Assembly (NCBI GenBank): GCA_016188005.1 | Contig: JACPIQ010000028.1 | Span: forward strand, 1-64,000 | Length of the DNA stretch: 64,000 nucleotides | Reading direction: 5' to 3' | DNA from: Candidatus Rokuibacteriota bacterium | GTDB lineage: Bacteria; Methylomirabilota; Methylomirabilia; Rokubacteriales; CSP1-6 | Part shown: positions 39,167 to 47,023 of the stretch, piece after piece | Numbering within the stretch: position 1 is the first letter of the stretch | Layout: the number at the start of each line of letters is the position of its first letter | The notes under the pieces: generated by a model | Databases searched by the model: none | Told to the model about the DNA's origin: nothing | The model's input: only the letters and a program-made list of their open reading frames with translations | Translations under genes and position numbers: made by a program

Positions 39167-39418
39167 CTACCGGGTCTTCCGGACGAGGAAACGGTAGATC
39201 GCCCCCTCCCGCGAGACCTCGAGCAACTCGTGCCCCGAGCGCTGGGCCCAGGTCTTCATGTCCGGATCGGAGCCGGGGTCGTCGGAGAGCATCTCGAGCA
39301 CTTCCCCCACCGCCAGCTCGCGGAGCGCCTCCCGGGTCTTGACGATTGGCATGGGGCAGAAGAGGCCGATGCAGTCGATGTGCTTGACAGGATTGACGGC
39401 TTTGGAGCTCTGCGTCAT
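39167..39418 (-). CDS. tusA: TusA/SirA-family sulfur carrier
   Basis: 83 residues from ATG 39418. The motif IDCIGLFCPMPIVKTRE holds the sulfur-carrying Cys of CPxP (C21) and an extra Cys at 16. The C-terminal strand IYRFLVRKTR is normal. TusA proteins accept persulfide from cysteine desulfurases for tRNA thiolation, cofactors or sulfur oxidation. Its partner gene immediately downstream is the lysine-less IscS-like protein. Confidence 0.92.
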   Translation of the reverse strand: MTQSSKAVNPVKHIDCIGLFCPMPIVKTREALRELAVGEVLEMLSDDPGSDPDMKTWAQRSGHELLEVSREGAIYRFLVRKTR

Positions 39419-39426
39419 GTCGTCCC

Positions 39427-39456
39427 ACCCTACCGCAGCCCTCGCAGCGTCGTCAA
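39427..39456 (-). promoter_or_regulatory. Candidate promoter for tusA
   Basis: Minus-strand TTGACG (39451-39456) and TAGGGT (39427-39432) are 18 bp apart, just before the tusA ATG at 39418. The -10 is weak and the leader very short. Confidence 0.3.
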
Positions 39457-39471
39457 GGAAGGCCTCGGTGC

Positions 39472-39501
39472 TTGACAGGCGCCGAGGCGGCCCCGAATAA
39501 T
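39472..39501 (+). promoter_or_regulatory. Strong sigma-70-type promoter for the membrane diguanylate cyclase
   Basis: Consensus TTGACA (39472-39477) and AATAAT (39496-39501, five of six matches) are 18 bp apart. This is among the best -35/-10 pairs in the window. The leader to the ATG at 39561 would be about 50 bp. It is divergent from the tusA promoter. Confidence 0.6.
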
Positions 39502-39560
39502 GGCCCCGACGCACACAATATTCCTCCGCGCGGGGTGAGAGGTCGGTACCCTGGAGATCC

Positions 39561-40583
39561 ATGCGCGACGCTGGCCTGGCCCACGGAAAGCGAATGATGG
39601 CCACTGAGCAAGGTAGCCCCCCGCGCCAGCGCCGGGTCAAGGCCTGGGGTGCGGCGGTGCCGGCCGGGGCCGCGATCGTGCTTCTCGTTGCGCTGACCTA
39701 CGCCCTCGAAGCCTTCGTGCGCCCCACGCTCGGCGCCGGCGACCCGGGCGTCATGCTGCTGTGGATCCAGTCGGCGCTGATCGCGGCGGCGCTGCTGACC
39801 GCCGTCTCCTGGGTGGTGGCGGCCGGAGTCGGCCGGGCTGCCGCGCGGCGCCCGGCGGAGAGCCCGGCCGCCGCGCTCCCGCCCGCGCCGCCCGGGGGCG
39901 AGCGGCGGGACGACATCGGGTCGCTGATGGGCGCCTTCTCCCGGATGCTCACCACCGTCGAGGAGCAGGCCAACGAGATCCACCACTTCGCGGAGCGGCT
40001 CGACCGCGCGTACAAGGAAGTGGAGTCCACCAACGCCCGGCTCAAAGAGTTCTCCTTCAAGGACGAGGTGACGGGGCTCTACAACCGGCGCTTCTTCGCG
40101 ATCCGCATCGAGGAGGAGGTGTCCCGCTACCGGCGCTTCAACCACCCGGCCTCCGTGGTCCTGCTGGATCTCGACGACTTCAAGGCGGTGAACGACGAGC
40201 TGGGGCACGCCGCGGGCGACCAGACGCTCCGGGAGATGGCCGATATCCTCATGAAGTACTCGCGCGGGATCAACGTGATCTGCCGCTACGGAGGGGACGA
40301 GTTCGCTGTGCTCCTGGTGGAGACCTCCAAGGCCGGCGCCCTCCTGTACGCCGACCGGATCCGCCAGGTGCTCGGCACCTACGCCTTCGCCCACGGCCGG
40401 CGGCTCACGGCGAGCTTCGGCATCGCCTCGTTGCCGGAAGACGTGACGCCCACGGGAGACGACCTGATCCGCGCCGCCGACGAGGCCCTCTACGCCGCCA
40501 AGCGGGCGGGCAAGAACCGGGTCTCCCTCTACGAGGACCTGGCGCCGGATGCGCGGCCCGCCTCCGAGGCGCGCGTGCCATGA
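39561..40583 (+). CDS. Membrane-anchored diguanylate cyclase
   Basis: 340 residues from ATG 39561 (Met at 39597 also possible). Two helices span about residues 30-50 and 64-90. A HAMP-like/coiled-coil stretch follows (MGAFSRMLTTVEEQANEIHH), then a GGDEF domain with RYGGDEFAVLL. The inhibition site is absent: the RxxD position reads RGIN, so feedback control is unlikely. Its stop overlaps the start of the HD-GYP regulator (ATGA), pairing c-di-GMP synthesis with breakdown. Confidence 0.92.
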   Translation: MRDAGLAHGKRMMATEQGSPPRQRRVKAWGAAVPAGAAIVLLVALTYALEAFVRPTLGAGDPGVMLLWIQSALIAAALLTAVSWVVAAGVGRAAARRPAESPAAALPPAPPGGERRDDIGSLMGAFSRMLTTVEEQANEIHHFAERLDRAYKEVESTNARLKEFSFKDEVTGLYNRRFFAIRIEEEVSRYRRFNHPASVVLLDLDDFKAVNDELGHAAGDQTLREMADILMKYSRGINVICRYGGDEFAVLLVETSKAGALLYADRIRQVLGTYAFAHGRRLTASFGIASLPEDVTPTGDDLIRAADEALYAAKRAGKNRVSLYEDLAPDARPASEARVP

Positions 40584-41571
40584 TCCAGAACCTCGCCGAC
40601 CGGCGGGTCCTCATCGTTGACGACGACCGGCAGGTGCGACGGGTCCTGAGCGAGTTCTTCGCCGTCAACGGGTACAAGTGCCACACCGCGGGCAACGGCC
40701 AGGAGGGCCTGGCCGCCTTTGAAGCCGAGCGGCCGCCGCTCACCGTGACCGATGTGAACATGCCCGTGATGGGGGGGCTCGAGCTCCTCAAGCAGGCCCG
40801 GGCCCTGGACCCGGACGCGGCCATCCTCATGCTCACCGGCGTGGCCGACGTGGAGACCGCCGTCGAGAGCCTCAAGCACGGCGCCTACGACTTCATCCTC
40901 AAGCCGGTGAACATGGACGAGATCCTGATCGCCGCCGAGCGCGCCCTCGAGCACCGCCAGCTCCTCCTCGAGCGCCGCGACTACCAGGCGCTCCTGGAGC
41001 GGCGCGTGGGCGAGGCCACGCGGGACCTGGCCGCCACGCTCCGGGAGCTGGAGAACACCTACCGGAGCACGCTCGAGGCGCTGGGCTCCGCCATCGACAC
41101 CCGGGATCTGGGCACCCAGGCCCACTCCTGGAGCACGGCGTGCTGCTGCACGACATCGGCAAGATCGGCATCCCCGACGCCATCCTGCTCAAGCGGGGGC
41201 CCCTCACCCCGGCCGAGTGGCAGATCATGCGGACGCACCCCGCCGTGGGCCGGAACCTGGTCAGCAAGATCCCCTTCCTGCGCGGGGCGGTGCCGGTGGT
41301 CTACCACCACCACGAGCACTGGGACGGCTCGGGCTACCCGCTCGGACTCAAGGGGGACGCCATCCCCGTCGGGGCCCGCATCTTCGCCGTGGCCGACGCC
41401 TTCGACGCCATGACCTTCGACCGGCCCTACTCCCGCGCCATCCCCCTGGAGGCCGCCCGGGCCGAGATCCAGCGCTCCGCCGGCACCCACTTCGACCCGG
41501 GCGTGATCGAGAGCTTCCTGCGGGTGCCGCTCGAGATACTGGAGGAGATCCGCCGCCGCTCCACTGACTAG
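40580..41571 (+). pseudogene. Receiver-HD-GYP phosphodiesterase with internal deletion and frameshift
   Basis: Starts at ATG 40580. The receiver domain (VLIVDDDRQVRRVLSEFF, Asp in LTVTDVNMP) and the linker are intact, and the HD-GYP domain begins (STLEALGSAIDTRDLGTQAHS). At about 41131 the sequence jumps in another frame to LEHGVLLHDIGKIGIPD and continues to HHEHWDGSGYP and the TAG at 41571. The ~25-35 residue helical stretch normally between AHS and LLHDIGK is missing. Both halves are well conserved, so the break is recent or an assembly error. Confidence 0.85.
41554..41571. repeat. Left copy of 18-bp direct repeat bounding the broken-gene patch
   Basis: CGCCGCTCCACTGACTAG forms the last codons and stop of the HD-GYP gene. 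It recurs with one mismatch at 43653-43670, where the bases before it (GGGAGATCG) also resemble those here (GGAGATCC). The 2.1 kb between the copies contains only broken genes. Confidence 0.55.
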
Positions 41572-41626
41572 TGCCGATCCAACTTGACTGGGCGAATTGC
41601 GAGTCTCTCCCGGTCCGTATTCTGAT

Positions 41627-42361
41627 CGTCGTGGAACCGTAGTCAGCTCCGGCCACGATGCCCGCCAGCGCATTGGCGCAGGCAAGGCCAAAGTCATTGT
41701 GCGTGTGGATCTCGAGCGGCAACGCCGACGCGGCCTCCCGGATCTGCCGGATGAGGTAGGTGATCGCCTCCGGCAGGGCGCATCCCGTCGTGTCCACGAC
41801 TCGCAGCCTGTCCACGGTCCCCGCCCGCTCCAGCTCCGCTACGAGCCGGCGCAGAAACGGCAGCTCGGCGCGCGTGGTGTCATAGGGGCTGAAGATGACG
41901 TGGACACCCTTGCGCCGGGCGTAGGCAGTGATGTCCAGCGCCCGCGCCAGATACTCGTCGTCGCTGATTCCCTTCAGCTTGTGCTTGCGCTCGAGGGGGC
42001 TGATCGGAAAGCTGAGCCGCACTCCCCAGACGCCCAAGGCCACGGCCTCATCGATGTCGCCCGTCACCGCACGGCACAGGACGCTGATCTTCGCCCGCAG
42101 GCCGAGCCGGCACATTTCGGCGACTGCGTCTCGGTCTTCGTCGCTGCTGGCCGGAGTGCCCGCCTCGATCTCGTAGATGCCAAGGTCGTCCAGGGCCCGC
42201 GCGATCCGGACCTTGGCGGGCCGGTCCAGGACCACGCCCGCCTGCTGTTCTCCATCCCTGAGCGTGCAGTCGGATAGGAGAATCTGCCGCCCCGGAGCGA
42301 TCCTTGGGGTCGCCTGGTTGAACGGGCTGGGCCACATTCCTCTCCGCGGACCGTCGGGCAT
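41627..42361 (-). pseudogene. HMGL-like (homocitrate/isopropylmalate synthase-type) lyase, 3' part lost
   Basis: The N-terminal two thirds of an HMG-CoA-lyase-like TIM barrel: LLSDCTLRDGEQQAGVVLDR, KISVLCRAVTGDIDEAVALG, VIFSPYDTTRAELPFL and the metal site IHTHNDFGLACANALAG. Homology ends at GADYGSTT (41627), where such enzymes normally continue for another ~130 residues. The frame runs on as nonsense, antisense to the HD-GYP gene, to 41348. The catalytic first half is intact but the product would be inactive. The family includes homocitrate, isopropylmalate and citramalate synthases. Confidence 0.75.
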
Positions 42362-42660
42362 CGCGTTTCTCGATTCTCGCGTGCGTATTGGCTTGTCCGA
42401 AAATGCTCATGCGCCACTACGCGGAACCCATGCGCCACGTGACGATGCAGAACGAAACGACCCAGCATGCTGTCAAGGGCAAAGTTGCGGAGATGCCGAC
42501 CATCGGCGGCGGCAAGCCCCGGCCCGGCGAGGCTGCCCCTGCCCCTCGCTGCTGGCTCGCCAGGCCCGCGATCCCTCGGCGCCGGAGGCTGATCGCCGGA
42601 CCACGCGTGGACCGTTTCTGCTTGGCACGTGCCCCCCGGCCGGCCTAGCATAGCGGGGCG
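42362..42660. other. 299-bp gap between divergent gene remnants
   Basis: It holds a minus-strand TTGACA (42473-42478) without a good -10, and short open frames with no recognised content. No repeat or RNA gene was noticed. Confidence 0.3.
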
Positions 42661-43364
42661 ATGACGAGGATGACCGGTGGGGAAGCGCTGGTGAAGTCGC
42701 TGCGCCGCGAAGGTGTGGAGGTCGTCTTCGGCCTGCCCGGCGCGCAGCTCTACGGCGCGCTGGCGGCGCTCCGCGACGAGAGCGGGATCCGGCTCATCAC
42801 GACGCGCCACGAGCAGGCGACGACCTACATGGCAGACGGCTACGCCAGGGCCGGTGGCTCATTCGGCACGGCCACTACGCGCGCCCCTTCCTACCCGTGT
42901 ATCAGCCACGGAGCTTCCTCACGTCGTCCTACGCCGGGACTCTGGGCTACGCGTTCCCCACCGCGCTCGGCGCGAAGGTCGCCTGTCCCGGCCGCCCCGT
43001 CGTCGCGCTCTCGGGGGACGGCGGGTTCCTCTACAACGCGCAGGAGTTCGCGACGGCGGCCCAGTTCGGCATCAACGTCGTGGCGGTGGTCTTCAACGAC
43101 AATGCCTTCGGCAACGTCTCGCGCGATCTCGACGAGGCGTGGGGCGGCAGTTACGGGGCTCAGCTTCAGAACCCGGACTTCATGAAGCTGGCCGAGGCCT
43201 TCGGCGTGGTCGGGCTCCGGACGAAGGACCCGCTCGAGGCCGGAGATCTCCTCCGCGCAGCCCTGGAGATGGATCGGCCGGTGCTGCTCGAGGTGCCGGT
43301 GGAGCGGATGTCCCGGGCGCGGTACTTCTCGCCGCTCACGCGGCTGCCGAAGTACCAGCGCTGA
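42661..43364 (+). pseudogene. ThDP-dependent enzyme (acetolactate synthase-like) with large internal deletion
   Basis: The first ~68 codons match the PYR-domain start of acetolactate-synthase-like enzymes (GGEALVKSLRREGVEVVFGL, the Glu-bearing TTRHEQATTYMADGYARAGG). At about 42858 the frame changes and the text resumes in the C-terminal domain (IRHGHYARPFLPVYQPRSFL, then SSYAGTLGYAFPTALGAK). The ThDP/Mg motif GDGGFLYNAQEF...NDNAFG and a normal end at 43364 follow. Roughly 300 residues are missing compared with the ~550-residue family. It cannot be functional as read. Confidence 0.82.
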
Positions 43365-43433
43365 GCTGCAGGCCTCCGGCGCGGGCGTCACGCTCCGAGG
43401 ACTGGCTCCGCCGGGCCGGCCTCCGGGCCGGGA

Positions 43434-43577
43434 TCAGGGGCGCTGAGACAGAGAGGCCTGCCAGAAGGCGGCACGCCTCCCGGCCCACCCGATCACCGTA
43501 TGACCCAGCACGCCGACCAGCGCGAGGAACGTTCCCCTCCGTGTCCTGACATCGAAGCCTTCACGGCGGGAAGGCAT
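43434..43577 (-). CDS. Possible small single-span membrane protein
   Basis: A 47-codon frame from ATG 43577: a basic start (MPSRREGFDVRTRRG), one hydrophobic helix (TFLALVGVLGHTVIGWAG) and a short C-terminus. The positive-inside charge pattern is protein-like, but no ribosome site or family is evident. It could be a remnant. Confidence 0.3.
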   Translation of the reverse strand: MPSRREGFDVRTRRGTFLALVGVLGHTVIGWAGRRAAFWQASLSQRP

Positions 43578-43652
43578 GTCCCGGGGCTTCGATCGTCTCG
43601 ATGAGTACCTGCGAACGATGGCGTGAGGCTTGCCCGAGGGAGATCGCGGGGT

Positions 43653-43670
43653 CGCCGCTCCACCGACTAG
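43653..43670. repeat. Right copy of 18-bp direct repeat
   Basis: CGCCGCTCCACCGACTAG, one mismatch from 41554-41571. It lies just outside the broken-gene patch and before the CoA-ligase gene. Confidence 0.55.
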
Positions 43671-43714
43671 CCCGCGCTACTCGCGAGCGGAATCCGGGAG
43701 CCCGCGGGTGGCGG

Positions 43715-45367
43715 CTACGCTGGCCCCTTCAGCTTGTACTTCTCCACGGCGTACGCCTTCTGCTTGAACTTCTGCACCTTGCCCGAGCCCGTGAGCGGGA
43801 ACTGCTCCACGACCTCCACGTAGCGCGGCAGCTTGTAGTTGGCGATCCTCCCCCGCCCGAACTCCACGATCTCCTCCGGGGTGAGGGCCTCACCGGGCTT
43901 CGGGATGACGAAGGCCATGACCACCTCGCCCATCACGGGATCCGGGACGCCGACCACGGAGATGTCCAGGAGCTTCGGATGGCGCAGGTAGAAGTTCTCG
44001 ATCTCCGCCGGATAGGTGTTGAAGCCGCCGACGATGATCATGTCGGTGAGGCGCCCCGTGATCCGCAGGTACCCGTCCGCATCCTTCACGCCCATGTCGC
44101 CCGTGCGGAGCCAGGCGTCGCGGATCTTCTCCGCCGTCGCCTCGGGCTTCTTGTAGTAGCCGAGCATGAGGGTCGGTCCCTTGATGCAGACCTCCCCCTC
44201 CTCGCCCGCGAGCAGCTCGCGCCCCGTCACCGGGTCCGCCACGCGGTCTTCGATCTCGGGGGTGTGCATGCCGACGGTGGCGACGCGCTTCTCGATGGGG
44301 TCGCCGGAGTGGGTCCAGTGCGTCCCCCCGGTCGCCTCCGTGAGCCCGTAGACCACCAGCGCGTCCATGCCGAGGCCGCGTTCCCGGTCCAGGATCCGCC
44401 GCATGATCTCCACGGGCACGGGGGAGGCGCCGATGGACCCGGTGCGGAGCGAGCGCAGGTCGAAGCGCCCGAAGGACGGGTGCCCCAGGAGCGTGATGAA
44501 CATCGTCGGCACGCCGGAGAAGATCGTGACGCGCTCGGCCTCGATGAGACGCAGCGCCTCGCCGGCGTCGAAGGTCTCCATCACCACCTGCGTGGAGCCC
44601 ACGAGGCAGTTGGCGGCGACGGCACCCATGGAGCCGAAGATGTGGAAGTAGGGCACAGCCACGAGGTAGCGGTCCTCGCAGGTCCAGCGGTGGAGATCCG
44701 TGTACACCCGGCACTTGTAGTACATGTTCCCGTGGGAGAGCAGACAGCCCTTGGGATCGCCGGTCGTGCCCGACGTGTAGAGCATCTCCGCGGGGTCGTC
44801 GGGCCGCACGGCGATGCGGGACAGGTCTGCCGCCTCGGCCCGCCCGGCGCGCTCTACCCGGGCGAAGGGCGCGCAGCCGGCGGGGGGGTCGCCGCCCAGC
44901 ACGATCACCTGGCGCAGCTCCGGGAAGCGGGCGCTGGCCAGCCCCGACCGCCCCGGCGCCGGCTGCTCGCACTCCGGAACCAGCTCGCGCAGGATCTCGA
45001 GGTAGTCGATCCGCGCGGCGGCGAAGCGGTCCACCATGACCAGCGCCCTCGCATCCGACTGGCGCAGCAGGTACTCGACCTCGAGGGCCTTGTAGCGGCT
45101 GTTGCAGGTGACGGTGACGGCGCCGAGCTTGGCGATGCCGAGGTTGGCGATGTTCCACTCGACGCAGTTCGGCATCCAGAGGACGACGTGGTCACCGGGG
45201 GCCAGGCCAAGGGCGAGGAGCCCCCGGGCGAAGTCATCGGCGCGGTGCTGGAGCTCGCGGTAGGTCACCCGCTCGGCCTTGAAGACGATGGCCTCGCGCT
45301 CGGGATAGCGGGCCGCCGCCCGGTCGAGCATCTGTCCCAGGGTGAGCGCGGGCCCGAGGTCCGTCAC
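43715..45367 (-). CDS. Acyl-CoA synthetase / AMP-dependent ligase
   Basis: 550 residues from GTG 45367. ANL-family motifs: the P-loop MLYTSGTTGDPKG, aromatic/Gly motif VYGLTEATGG, LRTGDMGVKDADGYLRITGR, GGFNTYPAEIE, and the catalytic Lys in LTGSGKVQK. It activates a carboxylic acid to its CoA thioester via an adenylate; substrate unknown. It follows the TPR-like gene with a four-base overlap (GTGA). A huge open frame continues upstream but is antisense to the thiolase gene. Confidence 0.93.
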   Translation of the reverse strand: MTDLGPALTLGQMLDRAAARYPEREAIVFKAERVTYRELQHRADDFARGLLALGLAPGDHVVLWMPNCVEWNIANLGIAKLGAVTVTCNSRYKALEVEYLLRQSDARALVMVDRFAAARIDYLEILRELVPECEQPAPGRSGLASARFPELRQVIVLGGDPPAGCAPFARVERAGRAEAADLSRIAVRPDDPAEMLYTSGTTGDPKGCLLSHGNMYYKCRVYTDLHRWTCEDRYLVAVPYFHIFGSMGAVAANCLVGSTQVVMETFDAGEALRLIEAERVTIFSGVPTMFITLLGHPSFGRFDLRSLRTGSIGASPVPVEIMRRILDRERGLGMDALVVYGLTEATGGTHWTHSGDPIEKRVATVGMHTPEIEDRVADPVTGRELLAGEEGEVCIKGPTLMLGYYKKPEATAEKIRDAWLRTGDMGVKDADGYLRITGRLTDMIIVGGFNTYPAEIENFYLRHPKLLDISVVGVPDPVMGEVVMAFVIPKPGEALTPEEIVEFGRGRIANYKLPRYVEVVEQFPLTGSGKVQKFKQKAYAVEKYKLKGPA

Positions 45368-46857
45368 GCCTCCTCCGCGCCGGCGATGAGGGCCATGACG
45401 TGCTGGCGCTTGGCGATCGCCGTCACGAGCTCGTCCTGGCTCAGCCCCTGCTCGAAGGCCTCGTCGATGGCGCGGCACAGGGCCTGCCCTCTCGCCTCGG
45501 CGCCGGAGCGGTCCCCGCCGGCGAGAAGCCCCTCCACCTCCCCCTGGGCCCGTTGCGCGACGGCTTCCAGCGCTCGCGCCAGCGCGCGCCGCGTCTGGGT
45601 CTGGCGCTCGGCGTCCATCTCGCGGAGCGCGAGGGCGCGGTAGAGCGGGGGCAGAGCGCCCGCGGCGTCCCCCGCCTCCACGCGCTCCACGCCGAGCTTG
45701 GTGTGCCCCCACCAGAGCCGCCGCCTGAGGTCCTCGGCCTGCTCGGGGGTGACCACGTCCTGGGGGACGCGGCGCACCGCCTCCCCGGCGCGGTCCAGCA
45801 GCAGGAGCGCCTCGCCCACCTCCCCCGTGCTCTGGAGGGCCTGGCCGGTGAGGCGGCCGACCTCTCCGGTGACGGCCGTCCAGAGGAGATCGCAGAGCGC
45901 CCGGCGCCGCGCTGGCGGCAGGTCGGGGGACTGGAGCGCCTCCTGGATCACACGGGAAGCCTCGGCGAGCTCCCGCCGCTCCAGAAGGGCGGCGGCGCTG
46001 CGCTCGACGAGCGCCCCGGCGGCGTCCCGCGCCCGCGTCCGGAGCTCGCCGAGCCCCTCGTCGCCGGGTTCGGCGACGGCAGCGGTCTCCACGAGGGCGC
46101 ATGCCAGCGAGAGTCCGGCGGTCATGTCCGGCGAGGCGCCGCCGGCCCCTTCGGCGCCCGTCACGATGTGGCGCGCGATGGGGACAGTCAGAGCCGTCAC
46201 CCGCGGCGAAGGCACCAAGCCCTCCGGCCCGGGCAGGCAGGCGAGACCAGCTTCGAAGGCCTGCCGCGCCCCGTCGCGATCTCCCAGGGCCTGGCCCGCC
46301 AGACCGGCGAGGCCCCAGAGGGCAGCCCTCTCGCAGGGGGTGGCCGGCGGAGCGGACTCCGCCGACTCCGACCGGAGCGCGGACCCGGCGGCCTCCAGCA
46401 GTTGCGCGTGCTCGCCCGCCTGGTACAGGCGCATGCAGGCCTCGGTCAACTCCGGCTCGCGCGGCGCGGTGGCCGCCGCCGCTGGCGCCGCTGGCGCCGC
46501 CGCCTCGCCTGCCGCAAGCTCCGGCGCTGAAGCCTGCTCCGCTGGAGCCTCGTCCACCACGGCGTGCGGGACGGCGGGTTGCTCCGGCGACTGGGGCAGG
46601 ACCATCTGGACCGGATCCGGCGCCGGCGCAGGGGCCGGCTCCGCCTCCGGGCGTCGTGGCAGCGGCACGCGAGGCCCTCGGGCCTGGCGCGCGAGCGCCG
46701 GCTCCGGCGCGCACCGGGGCGCCGGCGCGGCGCGGCCCCGCGCGCCTCGACGGGCTCGCGCCGGACGCGGGCTGTCGAGCGCCTGGGCGAGCCCTACGAA
46801 GAGGAGGACGGCCGCCACGACGGCGAGCAGGGCGACGAGCGCCTCCTCGACCGTCAA
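45364..46857 (-). CDS. Membrane-anchored TPR-like protein of unknown function
   Basis: 497 residues from TTG 46857. One N-terminal membrane helix (LVALLAVVAAVLLFVGLAQAL) is followed by a ~110-residue Ala/Pro/Arg-rich linker. Then helical repeats of TPR character follow (ACMRLYQAGEHAQLLEAAGS, LAGLAGQALGDRDGARQAFEAGL, WWGHTKLGVERVEAGDAAGAL). There is no catalytic motif. It may be a scaffold at the membrane. It overlaps the CoA ligase gene and is divergent from the thiolase gene. Confidence 0.65.
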   Translation of the reverse strand: MTVEEALVALLAVVAAVLLFVGLAQALDSPRPARARRGARGRAAPAPRCAPEPALARQARGPRVPLPRRPEAEPAPAPAPDPVQMVLPQSPEQPAVPHAVVDEAPAEQASAPELAAGEAAAPAAPAAAATAPREPELTEACMRLYQAGEHAQLLEAAGSALRSESAESAPPATPCERAALWGLAGLAGQALGDRDGARQAFEAGLACLPGPEGLVPSPRVTALTVPIARHIVTGAEGAGGASPDMTAGLSLACALVETAAVAEPGDEGLGELRTRARDAAGALVERSAAALLERRELAEASRVIQEALQSPDLPPARRRALCDLLWTAVTGEVGRLTGQALQSTGEVGEALLLLDRAGEAVRRVPQDVVTPEQAEDLRRRLWWGHTKLGVERVEAGDAAGALPPLYRALALREMDAERQTQTRRALARALEAVAQRAQGEVEGLLAGGDRSGAEARGQALCRAIDEAFEQGLSQDELVTAIAKRQHVMALIAGAEEA

Positions 46858-46976
46858 GCGGCGGCCCTCGGCATCGGTGGCGGCGTGAGGAGACGCAGCA
46901 CGGGCTCACGCTACCATGCCGGACGGGACCCCGCCAACGGGGTACGGGTGCTTTGAGTTGACGGGGCGACCCAGGG

Positions 46977-46982
46977 TATGAT
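46977..46982 (+). promoter_or_regulatory. -10 element for the thiolase gene
   Basis: TATGAT (five of six to consensus) lies ~40 bp before the ATG at 47024. A TTGACG lies only 13 bp upstream of it, too close for a standard -35. The promoter may need an activator. Confidence 0.3.
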
Positions 46983-47023
46983 GCGGGAGGTGTCGTAGCG
47001 CCATCAACCCCGGGGGGAGCCGC

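Larger units (their letters stand above)
43365..43714. other. 350-bp gap with a possible 47-residue membrane protein
   Basis: Apart from the small frame listed at 43434-43577 and the right copy of the direct repeat at 43653-43670, I see no gene. G/C-rich inverted motifs (GGGCCGGCCTCCGGGCC near 43415) may end the ThDP transcript. Confidence 0.35.

Noticed and set aside
39472-39501. TTGACA-AATAAT as a remnant insertion-sequence end
   Set aside because: No matching inverted partner or target duplication nearby; position and spacing fit a promoter for the cyclase gene.
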